Positions 47,131-59,448 of a stretch of DNA of 64,000 nt are shown here, piece after piece; within the stretch, counting starts at the first letter, position 1; each line of letters opens with the position of its first letter. Location of the stretch: assembly GCF_945859705.1 (NCBI RefSeq), contig NC_079137.1:65595803-65659802 (forward strand). The letters are read 5' to 3'. The DNA is from Episyrphus balteatus. Taxonomy: Eukaryota > Arthropoda > Insecta > Diptera > Syrphidae. The notes beneath the pieces are model-generated. The model searched no databases. It was given only the letters and a program-made list of their open reading frames with translations, and had not been told where the DNA came from. The position numbers and the translations under genes are program-made.

Positions 47131-48869
47131 TGGCATTTTAAATTAATTAGGTTGCTTATGAATCTGTGTAGTAACTTATAAAACTTTCTCAGAATTGGCT
47201 TAAATGATTCAATAAATTTCGTATTTAATTGGTTTCATGCAATTTACTGACAAACTTCGACTAATAGCATATTTGTCCATCAAAAACAGGTGCATTTCGT
47301 GTCTATTTCGAATAAAAATTAAAAAAAAAAAAAACTTAAAAAACAGGTGAAATTGATATTCATAAAGGGGTTAAACAATGTTATCGATCAAATAACACAC
47401 ATAACAACTATCTATAGAATCCCCCAGGATTTATTCCTGGTAAAAAAAGGGTTCATACGAAAATCGATTAAACTACCAACACTTCATATCAAGAACATAA
47501 AACAACCTTTGAGCACTTCGATACACATTTTTTGACCGTGAATCTAAAAAAGTCCTAACAAAAATTGAAGAAGACGAGGAAAAAAAAATAAACTAAAAAA
47601 TGCAAATGTACCGGGAAATGCCACAGGGATAAACGAAGATATACAACAAAACAAAAGAAGAAGAAAAAAAAAAAGAAACCCAAACAACAATTTATAACCA
47701 TTAAATGATATCCTGTCTAAATATTTATAGAATTGAAATTGAATTTAAGTCCTTTTTTTAACACTTCTATGCTCCGAAGTAAGGAACTGAGTGCGTATAT
47801 ACTAGATCGAGTGTTAAATGGAAAAATAGAGAGAGGCTATGAAGTCACAAGAAAAACACATCACAACAAAAAAAAAAAGGTATAAAGAACATAGTAGGTC
47901 CTGGCACTTAGGTGAACAAACTTCAAGTTTAGGTTTTTCTTTTTTTTTTTTTTTTTTTTGATTTTGTAAAATTGGAAAAAGGGCTATGAAGGATTCCAAA
48001 TATAGGCCATGGATAATAGGTCACAGTGTCTGTTAATAGCATTTAGAAGTATTATTGGCAGGCAAAGCGTTTTTCTTTTTTTTTTTAGGGTTTTATTTTT
48101 ACACTTTTACCTTGAAGGGTTTGGCCTTTTTCAAAATGAAAATCTTTTGATATAATCATTATTTGTCGTTTAAGGAAATTTTGAATAGAATTTTTTGGTT
48201 ACACTTTTAAGCTTAAATTTGAGGTAGGAAACGAAATTAGATGTTATTTTTAAATTTTAAAACAAAGTTTCTTACTGCAAATAAGAAGTTCTATAAAGTT
48301 AAATAAAAAACATCCTGTCAAGTAAATTTTGGTACCAATTTGTATGGAGTGTGAATTAATTAGGGGCTAAATCAACTTTTTAAAAATTAATTTTTTTACA
48401 GATCCAAAATCTTTTTTTTTTTTTAATATGGCAACCTTCTGAAAACATAATTGGTGTCAATATTCGATAGCTGTTTAAAAGCTAAGCATTGCAATTAAAC
48501 TTAAACTGGTAGCAAGGCTAGGCTCACGAACGTTAATGACAAGTCATTGAACGTCTATTGTGTTTAAGGGAGAAACTATAAGTACATGAAACTAACTTTT
48601 AAAAAATATCAAACACAATTCTTTTCTTCGAGATATTTGAGAGGCAAGTATTTTGGAAATCTCTGTTCTTTCAGTTGACGATTAAAGTTGAATAATTTAA
48701 TTAAGTTATTTATTTTTAATTTATATTAATTTTACCTTTGAAGAGCTACAGGAAGTTAAAATACTTTAAAGTCATTAATAAATTTAAAAACTATAATATA
48801 GAAACATTTATTTACAGACATTGATTTAATATTTTCAAACAAAAACAAAAAAAAAGAATTAAAAAATAT

Positions 48870-48896
48870 AAAGTTCGCTGCTCAGCTCTTTTGTTT
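48870..48896 (+). repeat. short dispersed motif, copy 2
   Basis: AAAGTTCGC, then variable bases, then TCAGCTCTTTTGTTT. The flanking sequence is unlike that of the other copies. Confidence 0.65.
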
Positions 48897-51309
48897 GAAC
48901 AGGAATTAACCAATAATCTGCCAAATTTTCACTCAATTTTCTTATTTATGCGTGATGATTGAATTAAAGTGGTCAATGGGTCATACCCTTTAGCTCTTAA
49001 CGTTCAAATTTGATCAAGTTTAACTCGAAAAATTTTATACTTATCCGAACTTTAATCCATCATTAACCAAAAGTCAGCAAATTGAAGAAACTTAGTGTAC
49101 TTCTTCTCTTTCTTCAGTTTTCCACGAATTTTTAGCAAAATTCTTTGAAGTTTTGAAAATAATTTTTCCTAGCTTTTGAAATTCTTTTTCAACCCAAAAT
49201 CCAACTCCTAACTTTGCTAAATTAAATTATTCATAAATTTTTCAAATATTTTTCTGGTTTCAATTCCACTTAAAAACTCTACTCACAAAAGAAGCAGCTG
49301 ATAAGAAAATTTTCTCCTTTTTTTTTAAAGTTCAATGGAAAACCTCTTTTATCTATACTTTTTTTTTAAATTCACGTTTAGTAAGTAAATTAAAAACGCA
49401 TTGTCAAACTTTCATGTTCAGCAAACTGACCTCAAGGAAGTTATCCTTTGTACTTGCAATAGAATTTCTTGTTTTTTTTTTTTTTTCATTGAAATATCTT
49501 CATAATTTTTCCTTCAAAGACAACCGCTTAGCTCTTGACTTAACCTGAATAACGAGACGATAATTTCCAAGAAAAAAATAAAACTTCGATTAATTTAAAG
49601 TTTTTCTTTTGATATCCACTTTTTTTCTCTGACTATTCGACAGAATAGGAAAAAAAAACTAAGTGAAAACTAAAAAGCAGATGAAACAAAAAATAAAAAA
49701 AAATTAAATAAATTCTAAAATAATGAAAACTTTTAGCTCACAGCGTTAAAAGTTCAAACTTCAGCCATAAATCCTCTGTTTTTTCGTGGTGAATTGAAGA
49801 CTCATAAATGTATGGTCTTGAAGTGTGTAAGTGATGGTTTAAATTCTATTTATTTTTAATTTTTTAAATATAAGCAAAATGAAGCAAAAACAGACATTCA
49901 AGTTGTTAAAACTCATCATACTCTAAACCTATTTATATGCAAGTTTATAAAAATGTTTGTGGTCAACCAATATCTGCAGTTATTTTTCTGTGATTTCTGT
50001 TTTTCTTCTTCTGCTATCCTCAAAACAAAAAATATACAAAAAAAAAAAAACCACCACATGACCATAACTAAAATGCTTTTAACTATTTTCTACGAATAAT
50101 TAAGAGTTTTTCTCCACACAACATTTTTCGCCATTGCAGAGGACGGACAATTAAGAATTCCTTAAAAGACCATTAGTCTCATGTGTTGCGTGGTTTTTAT
50201 GTGGTAGTTGGTCCAACCCAATATAGAAGAAGAAGAAGGAGTTTGTGGCAGCAGTATGTTTTCGTTATCAAGGAAACTATAATATTTCTTCAATACGAAT
50301 GAGGAAATGAACAAAAAAAAAAACTATAGAATCATCAGGTCTAGCTATTAGTATCACATGTGACCATTAACACCTCATTTGTGTTGACCATAACAACCCC
50401 CAACTGCAAAAAAAAAGAAAGGGGATTGAAATTTTTACTAGCTTTTGTTTTTATTTTTAGTCTAAAAATAACTCAATGTGATGGGTAGGGTATATTTATT
50501 CGGTGCTGACAGAAACTTAGGGTTGGCTTTGAGTTATTTGTTAGAGAGAGTAAGGTCTTCTAATGAATTAATATTCTTGTTTTTTTTTTGGGGAAGTTTT
50601 TGATGAAAAACATTGGCGAATTAGTTAATGAAGTGAGAGTTTAATGTGTGTTTGTTGCGCATAAATAATATATGAAAACAGACTAATTTAAAGATTAGCT
50701 ACGCAATGGTGTTGGATTTTCAGATTGCATTCAAAGAGAGGGCTGAGAAAATGCAATTAGTAAAAGTTGATTTGTAGATAGTAGAAAATGTAATTAAGTT
50801 CAGATGTGCAGTGTGGTTTTGATTTGACACGGTACACCACTCCTTTTTCTTTTTGTAGCTAGGTATACAAATGTGCATACAAGTCCTGTTGGTTTATATT
50901 AGAAGCTTCAGGTAGAAGAAGTGAAAGTTGAAAGGCAAAAAACGTAAAGGTTAGGCAAGTCAAAAAGATGCGATTAGCTTATTATTTTTTAATTCGTACA
51001 AAATATTTATGAAATCAACTTGCCTTACCATAAAAAAATAAAAATTATTATCGGTTCTTATAACTTTTGTTCTTTTAAAGTTTAGATAAAAATCAATTTT
51101 TATTAAAATTATACAAGCATAAATTTTATAAAAATTGTTTTCATTTTTTTAAAGGAAAATAATCTCTGCATTCTAATGTTAAGCTTCTTGATAAACTTTT
51201 CAATAGCCTTATGGTGTGGAGTTCCCATTGACTAAAATTATAATTTCTATAGCCAGCTGGAAAGTTTTAGAATATAAAACAAATATCTCTTACTTTGTTC
51301 TAAGCAAAC

Positions 51310-51336
51310 AAAGTTCGCACCTCAGCTCTTTTGTTT
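51310..51336 (+). repeat. short dispersed motif, copy 3
   Basis: It differs from copy 2 only within the short central variable stretch. Confidence 0.65.
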
Positions 51337-51654
51337 TATTTACTTCTCACAATAATTAATTTTTTAAAGTAGATAAATCTACCAATTGTTTAAGTTTAAT
51401 GCAAATTGTTGTAGAAGCTTTTTGTTTAACATTTCAAAATAATTATTTTGACTTATTTGGACTTTAGCTGATCCAACGGACGTTCTTCTGAACTAATTTT
51501 TTTGCAAGCTTTGGAATTTTATAAACCTTATTTAAAAAAAAATGGTTATCTGTAAAGCCAGTTTACGGACCATGATTTAACGTGATAACGTTATAATAAA
51601 ACAGGATGTGTGCTTTTGTTTAAACTTTAAAATGAGTTAATTGAAGAGTTTATT

Positions 51655-52090
51655 TATTTCAAACAATCATAATTTACAAGAAAAAGCTAAAAAAAATTAC
51701 CTTTTTTTCTTTTCTCATTATATTATTTTTTTTTTTATTTGAAAAGCTTACAAAAAAAAATTAAACCATAGCTAAATATTTCTTTTAAAGAAAAAAACCA
51801 TTTTTAAATTTTTAAAATGCGCAGAAAGTATTAAAATAATTTATTAAAACAGCCAATTTTTTTGCAATTTTTATTTTACCCCTATTTACCCTATTAAATG
51901 ACGGAATTTTTGTATTCATTTTTAGGTTATTATCTTTCAAATAAGCTATAGAATAGCTAATAGTTTATTTTTAATTTTTAATTGAAATTTTTGACGCACT
52001 GCGAAAATTTTCAAGTGGAAGAAAATGGCGTCACTTTTTTGTGGTGGCTGACATGGTTCATCGATTTATAACACGTTATCAAGTGAAAAA
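51655..52090 (+). repeat. dispersed repeat family R1, copy D
   Basis: Its first half matches the reverse complement of about 25560-25630 (agaaaaagctaaaaaaaa, cttttctcatta). Its second half matches copy B at 23915-24075 (acccctattta, ttttaatttttaattgaaattt, cgcactg). The middle of the family is missing. Confidence 0.6.
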
Positions 52091-55000
52091 AAACTTTTGA
52101 AATGTTAGTGTATTTAATGATGTAAACCTAATTTTTCCAAGAAAAAATGAACAACGCCTGAGCAAAATATTTCCTACGCTTCCTTAAAATTTCTCACCAG
52201 TATAAAATGCATTCTTTATTGTCTACTCCTAAACGGATGTTTGCATCAGCTGAACAAAATACATCCTACGACAAAAAAAAAAACATCATTACCTAATATT
52301 GATTAATGTTGTCATGCCCATTCTTTGCACTTGTCATTTAATCCTAATTCACATCCTTTTACCAAAAAAATGCATTTCTTTCAAAGTAAGGTCCTATTGT
52401 TTGTTTTTCTTAACACCTTTTGCCTCCTTTCATCTAAAAAAACATAAAATCCTGACAAATTGCTTCACAAAAGTATATCAATTTGATACAAATTTTCACA
52501 AATTAAAAAAATCTTTTCATATCCTTTTCCTTAAATAACCATGTAATCCTGATTTACCTTCATGATCTTACATCATTTTATCTTCTTTTTAAATGAGATT
52601 GTGTAAAAAAAAATATAGGCTCACTTTCATTAACAAACAATTTTCTTCCGTTTATTTGTTAATACACAAAATTCAACAAAAGAAAAAAATCACAGAAACA
52701 TCCTTAATTCTTTATTTGTCGGTCAGATAAAGAAAAGAGACACACAAATAAGAAAAGAACGAAAGGAACAAAAAATCAACAAACAACAATCCAATTGCAG
52801 ATGTTTGCCCCCACGAAAGGAGACAAATGAAAAATGCAACACAGTTGTATGACTTGTTTGCAAAGTCCTTTCGTACACCCAAACAAACCTACCATATTAA
52901 CACTATCTACCTAACTGCCATAATATCATTCAAAAAAGGACTTTTGACAATTTTCCACATATTCTCATAAAGAGCCCCCGGTTCCGCCGGTAGCAGTAGC
53001 ACAAGCAAAAACCAATTGTAGCCAAATTGGATAACAATGCTTTGTCCGGAAAGAAAAAGAAGAAGAAAATGAAAAAAAAAAGGACAAATATCCTTAACCA
53101 AATCAAACCACACATCTGGTTGAGAGAGCGACAACGATGGCTTCAAGCAATAAGGGTGGGTCGAGTTATCACCCATGACAATCTTTAAAATTGCACAAAA
53201 GATGCATATAAAGACGCGGCAAGAACATAAAAGGAAGGTAGAAAATATGCCAATACCATCAGTTACCACCACCAATGTAATAGACAGACCGGAAGGACAG
53301 TGCAATAAAATCTCACTTTACCTTCTTATTGTCCTCTCCTCGGTCAGCAGGATACGTGTAATTGTTCACCGCATTTATCACATTTCACAAGTCTATAAGG
53401 GCAATTTTTATTGTTGGATTCCTTCTTCTTCTTCCTTGTCTTGTTCTTTAACTCGATATCAATTCTGTGAGGATATATTCCCAAACTATATCCTTACCTC
53501 GAGGCTAAGGTGTATGAATTTATTGTTCCGCATTCCCGTTGATTAATTGTTTCCGATCTGTTTGCTCTGTTGTGTTTTTCTGTGTGTCCTTTTTCCAAAA
53601 TTGAAATACTGTTCGTCCTGACACAATGTCCGATCGGATGTCGATGGTTAAAAATGCAAAATGCACAAGGATATAAGGTGGAAGAATAAAAAATTTATAC
53701 TCAAAAAACTATCAATAAAGAAAAAAAGGATATAAACGAAGAAAAAAAAAAGGACAAAAACGGAACCAATGCCCGATGGGAATATGGAGAATGCAAAAAC
53801 CAAAAACTACCAGCAGGAGAGTAGGATTCTTCATTCACTATACTCTTGCTCCTTTTCAAATTGGGTAAAAATGAAAAATCAGAAAGGAATTGAAAATTGC
53901 TGCAAAAAAAAAAAAAAAACCCCAAGACGAACAAAAAACAGGACATCGCACTGGAATAAAGGTGGGTCGCCATAGGGGGGCCTCCACTCGTTGTTCTTTA
54001 GAGTGAGAGTTGAGAGAGAGTAGCTATAGCATGCAAAGGAAAAAATCAATCAGTCACTTGCTTTTTAAAAAGAACGCAAACAAATGACATCTGCAATTCA
54101 CCATATATCCGATCCGTTTCGTTTCAATTGGATTCGAATGAAAAAATAAAAAAAAAAGGACATGAACACAAGGACATGCGGAACAAGAAGTTGTATATAT
54201 TCACAAGGACGATATTGACATCGCTATACACATTCATTCAATTGAAATTGAATAGCTCTTTTCTCCATGAACACAACACAAAAATGTGTGTCAGTGTGAG
54301 AGACAGTCATGATGATGGTGGGGATGGTGGAGCAACAAATAAATATCCTTGCTGTTAGGTGTGGGTGAGTAGGACTCTAACAGAGAAAAAAAAAAAATTC
54401 CCATCAGCAAGACACGACCAAGAGACATTTTCAATTTGACTTTTCAATTAATGATGATCGCTTATGTCTGGGATGCACACAATCATTAAGGGACGTACCA
54501 TATAGATGGAGAAAAGGACGACCCTAATGAGTATTGAAATGTTTGCAATTGAGATGAGAGAGAATAGGTTTTTTCTTCTTCTTTTGTCTCTATACGAATC
54601 GAATAGAATACCTGGCCTTCAGTGATTGATTGAAGGATATCCTTTTTTTTTGCTAAAGTTGTATGGAATTTACTTGAATTTTTCTGCAAATGGTCCAGGT
54701 GATTTGTGATTTTTTGGGGGCATGATGGCTAATTACGAGTAATTGGGATTCAATAGATCTTTTCTTTGTATACGAGGGTAGCCATTTGTTTTCGGATTAA
54801 TTAACTAGCTATTTCCTGAGAAAGACAAATATTTTAGCAGACTATGATGGATTGTGAGAAAGCCATGGGATGGGCAAGGATCCTTTTTTTTGCTATTTTT
54901 TGTGTAAATCAATGGTCAACAACCTTTAAAAGACATAATTTAAAGGTCTTATTAAATTATATAATATCTGTTTTATGGTTTCCCACACCTTCAAAAATTA

Positions 55001-55490
55001 AGATTGAATAATGATCATATAACTACAGGTATGTAAGAAATCATTTTTTTAATGCATTTTTTTCCATTACAAATTTGAAAAAAAAAAATATTTTATTGCC
55101 GAAAAAAAAATTGCATTAAAAAAATAAATATAGCAAATACAAAATTTTCTGCATTGAAAAAAAAAAAATCAATTTTGTAAGTCGAATTCTTACAATTTTG
55201 ACTATTTGGCTTTACATTTGGTTCAAAATCATAGTTGAAATAGCTTATATAAGGACAAATAGTCAAAAATTAAAAAAAAATATTTAATGAACACACTTAC
55301 ATTTATTTTTTTTTCAAGGCAGAACAGTTTTTATTTACAATATTTTTTTTTTTCAATGCAAAATATTTTTATTTGCAATACAAATTTTTTTTTCAAAGCA
55401 AATATTTTTCATTTGCAATAAATTTTTTTTAAATGCAAAATATTTTTAATGGTAGCAAGTATTTTTTTTTCTAATACAATTTTTGTACTT
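52091..55490. other. noncoding stretch
   Basis: No gene is recognised. The 52.8-54.5 kb section is less AT-rich. Its open frames (132 residues minus at 53305-52907, 123 residues plus at 53175-53546) overlap each other on opposite strands, and neither shows a domain. Confidence 0.45.
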
Positions 55491-55499
55491 GCGATATCC

Positions 55500-55770
55500 T
55501 TATATAAAAAATTTTAAAACTTTTCAAAAACTACGTTTTTGGATTTTTAAAAAATATGTCAAAATTTTTTTTTTAATCAATTTTTTGAAAACGGGCGCCT
55601 GAATTTTGTCGATTTCGTTTTTATGTATTGAATAATATTTTCTTAAAATTGGCATACCAATTTTTTTTTTGAAAAATGTTAGAAAAATGAAACAAAATTA
55701 TTTAAAAAAAAAACGGCTCTAATTTTCAATTTTTTTTTTTCTAAAAACTTTTTATGCAAGGAACCACATT
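55500..55770 (+). repeat. dispersed repeat family R2, copy 2 (partial)
   Basis: gttttggatttttaaaa, gaaaacgggc and ggcataccaatttttttt follow in the same order as in copy 1 at 36310-36450. Confidence 0.5.
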
Positions 55771-58055
55771 GCATACTTGGTTTTGTCAAAAAGATCATTT
55801 AAAACGGTGTTTAATTAATTATAAAAACTGATTTTAATTTTTTATTCCTAAAAAAAGTTCCTAAAAAATATCGAATTTTATTATATTTCCCTAATTTTGG
55901 TCAGTAAAAAGCTTTAACATTTGAGTTCCTTTTACCAAAAGATCAAGTACGTTTGAGCCCAGTCGTGCATTTTATTTTCATTTGCAATAAATATTTTTTT
56001 TTTTAAATATAAAACGCATTTTTTTAATTGATATTTTTACAACACTGATCATATATACGCTCATTTATTTGGGCTTAAGATTTATATACCTTTTTCTCCT
56101 TTTAATTCAAAAGTGTTCGATTTATTATTTTACTCAAACCGCCTTTAACTCATCCTCTTATTAAAATTTTTTTGATATTTTCCTTAGTAGTAACCAATTT
56201 TGAACGATGAAAAATAATATAAAAATTATGTAATTAAAACAAAAGAGCTGACTTGCGAACTTTTTTAGCACAAGAGAAAATAAATGACGATTGTTTTTTA
56301 TAAATATTTGAAAATTTTAGCCTACATTTTTTTTTTTTTTTCTTAAATGGAATCACAATAACCTGGGTGATGACCTAATTTCTAATATAAGGCCAACAAA
56401 TCCCACAGTAAAAAAAAAAACGAAAAATAGAAAAATCCATATAACATTCCTTTATGATGGAATCATCGACTTCCATATTAAATACCAAATTTCCCATCAT
56501 TGAACTCAATAAACCAAAACCAGTAAAAACACTTCAAAAAATGTCCAATCCTCTTTGATACTTCAAACCCAAATCAACAAATACCCCCAACACGATGAGT
56601 ATCAGAGAGAAATCGTTTTCTTTATTTTTATTTATTTCTGATACTGTCATGTTCGAAAACATCCGATTAATTTTGCATACCAAAAGTGAATGCCTCCCAG
56701 TTGGCCTGATTTTGTCAAAATTTTTCTCTGTAGGCACACATCCATTTATAGTTTTTATTCCTCTCTCGGCTTATCCCTGCTGTTGGACATTGTTCAATTG
56801 CCTGCTGGACTTGCATTTTTATTTCCATTTTCCTATTTTTTTTTTTTTTTTTTCATTTTTGTGTTATAAAAATCAAATTCCACTTGAAATACTCCACTGA
56901 TACCGTAGAGACAAATTGCAAATGTGTACTAAAAGCAGCGGATATCCTTGAACAAATGAAATACAAAACAAAACCAACAAAAAAAAAATAGAAATTTACT
57001 AAAAAAGAGCTCTAAAAACTATTTTCGAAAAACATAAAGCAATAAAATGTTTTGCGAGATCAAAAGCTTTAGCGCAGTGGACAATACCTAACAAAATAGC
57101 TGGTTTGTTTTTGTGAAATAAAACAGCAGTACACTAAACACAGACACACACATATATTGTGTATATACCATAGAACAGAGCAATTTAAACAAAAAAAAAA
57201 TATAACCCACACACAACATAGAAAATCCTTTCCAAAGCTATAAAAAAAAAGAGGAGGATATGAGAGTACCGCTATGGGACTATTGCAAACATATCCATTC
57301 GTCTGTCCCAGCGAGTAGTGGCCAGCAGAAAGCAGTGTAGCATCAACAGCAGCAGGCACACAGTCAGATCAAATATATGCACAGCAGCGGCGCAAAAGGC
57401 TCAATTGCATTTTGTACAAAGACAAAAAATAAAAAACAAATCCTATCCCCAAAACTATACCAGAACACTGCAAAATAAACAAGGACAAATCTCTGTTAAA
57501 TATGAAAATATACAGACAACACACACATACACGATTATAGACAACAAAATAGTGAAAACAAGAATATTTGAATCCTTTTTATTTCGAATGCGTTCCAGTG
57601 AAAATTTTCACAACAAATTCCATGTAGTCCCCTTTTGCCCCTCCCTCCCCACAATTTGCATTCCCATGAAAATGAAAAAAAAAAAACATAGAAAAGATAT
57701 CCTGATGGCAAATTCCTGGAAATTTTTATTGTAATGTGGAATCAGGACCTAACACATTTCGATGTGTGTTTTTTTTTTAGTTTTCCGGGAACATACCTAC
57801 TATGCAATCACATTAATTTTTAGAAAGTGGATTCGAGATAAACAAACCAAGGATTATAATCTATTATAACGAAATGATATTTATCCATCAGCTTAACTTT
57901 TTCATTTTTGAAAAATTGTTGGGTTTTCTAAAAATGTGAAAGTAACAGAGTATGATTGGAATTAGTTTAATTATTTGGAAATACAAATATGGGGGAATTT
58001 TTAATAGAACATTCTCATCTTCGAAACAGCAACTCGTACTAACGACATAAGACTC
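55771..58055. other. noncoding stretch
   Basis: AT-rich to about 57.0 kb, then a less AT-rich part to about 57.7 kb with a 138-residue frame (57318-57734) lacking any recognisable domain. It contains copy 4 of the short dispersed motif. Confidence 0.45.
56237..56263 (-). repeat. short dispersed motif, copy 4
   Basis: The reverse complement reads AAAGTTCGC, a short variable stretch, then CAGCTCTTTTGTTT. Confidence 0.65.
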
Positions 58056-58061
58056 AAATCT

Positions 58062-59448
58062 GCGACTCAAGTCGACGACTAAAGTCGACGACAAAAGTTG
58101 ACGACAAAAGTCGACGACAAAAGTCGACGACAAAAGTCGACGACAAAAGTCGACGACAAAAGTCGACGACAAAAGTCGACGACAAAAGTCGACGACAAAA
58201 GTCGACGTCTAAAGTCGACGACAAAAGTCGACGACAAAAGTCGACGACTAAAGTCGACAAAAGTCGACGACTAAAGTCGACGACAAAAGTCGACGACTAA
58301 AGTCGACGACAAAAGTCGATGACAAAAGTCGACGACAAAAGTCGACGACAAAAGTCGACGACAAAAGTCGACGACTAAAGTCGACTACAAAAGTCGAAGA
58401 CAAAAGTCGACGACAAAAGTCGACGACAAAAGTCGACGACAAAAGTCGACGACTAAAGTCGACTACAAAAGTCGAAGGCAAAAGTCGACGACAAAAGTCG
58501 ACAAAAGTCGACGACAAAAGTCGAAGGCAAAAGTCGACGACTAAAGTCGACGACAAAAGTCGAAGACAAAAGTCGACGACAAAAGTCGACAAAAGTTGAC
58601 AAAAGTCGACGACAAAAGTCGAAGGCAAAAGTCGACGACAAAAGTCGACGACAAAAGTCGACGACAAAAGTCGATGACAAAAGTCGACGACAAAAGTCGA
58701 CGACAAAAGTCGACGACAAAAGTCGACGACAAAAGTCGACGACAAAAGTCGAAGGCAAAAGTCGACGACAAAAGTCGACAAAAGTCGACGACAAAAGTCG
58801 ACAAAAGTTGACAAAAGTCGACGACAAAAGTCGATGACAAAAGTCGACGACAAAAGTCGACGACAAAAGTCGACAAAAGTTGACAAAAGTCGACGACAAA
58901 AGTCGATGACAAAAGTCGACGACAAAAGTCGACGACAAAAGTCGACAAAAGTCGACGACAAAAGTCGATGACAAAAGTCGACGACAAAAGTCGACGACAA
59001 AAGTCGATGACAAAAGTCGACGACAAAAGTCGAAGGCAAAAGTCGAAGACAAAAGTCGAAGACAAAAGTCGACGACAAAAGTCGAAGACAAAAGTCGACG
59101 ACTAAAGTCGACGACTAAAGTCGACGACTAAAGTCAACGACAAAAGTCGATGACAAAAGTCGATGACAAAAGTCGATGACAAAAGTCGACGACAAAAGTC
59201 GACGACAAAAGTCGACGACTAAAGTCGAAGACAAAAGTCGAAGACAAAAGTCGACGGCAAAAGTCGACGACTAAAGTCGAAGACAAAAGTCGAAGACAAA
59301 AGTCGACGACAAAAGTCGACGACAAAAGTCGACGACAAAAGCCGACGACTAAAGTCGACGACAAAAGTCGACGACAAAAGTCGACGACAAAAGTCGACAA
59401 AAGTCGACGACCAAAGTCGACGACTAAAGACGCCGTCTAAAGTCGGCG
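58062..59448 (+). repeat. 13-bp satellite (gtcgacgacaaaa)
   Basis: About 1.4 kb of uninterrupted tandem units, roughly 105-110 copies. The main unit is gtcgacgacaaaa. Variants are cgactaaa, cgaagac, cgaaggc and cgatgac, plus shortened 10-bp units (gtcgacaaaa, gttgacaaaa). The unit contains GTCGAC. The minus-strand unit has no stop codon in any frame, so long antisense frames (up to 276 residues, periodic STFVVDFCRRLLS) arise automatically and are not evidence of a protein. The edges decay: ctcaagtcgac on the left, gacgccgtctaaagtcggcg on the right. Confidence 0.97.

Larger units (their letters stand above)
45851..51650. other. noncoding stretch with a less AT-rich island
   Basis: The island at 45880-46700 has a mixed-composition frame of 172 residues (45887-46405) and an overlapping 77-residue frame (46176-46409). 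Neither matches a family I know, and both lack supporting splice or start context. It ends with a CGG run at 46549-46574. The part after 47.2 kb is AT-rich with poly-A/T runs and two copies of the short dispersed motif. Confidence 0.45.

Noticed and set aside
52907..53546. Overlapping 132- and 123-residue frames on opposite strands
   Set aside because: They overlap, show biased composition and lack any recognisable domain.
58248..59091. Long repetitive antisense proteins (up to 276 residues)
   Set aside because: Automatic consequence of a 13-bp satellite unit with no stop codon in any minus-strand frame.
58062..59448. CRISPR-like array
   Set aside because: Unit of 13 bp with no spacers; it is a satellite.
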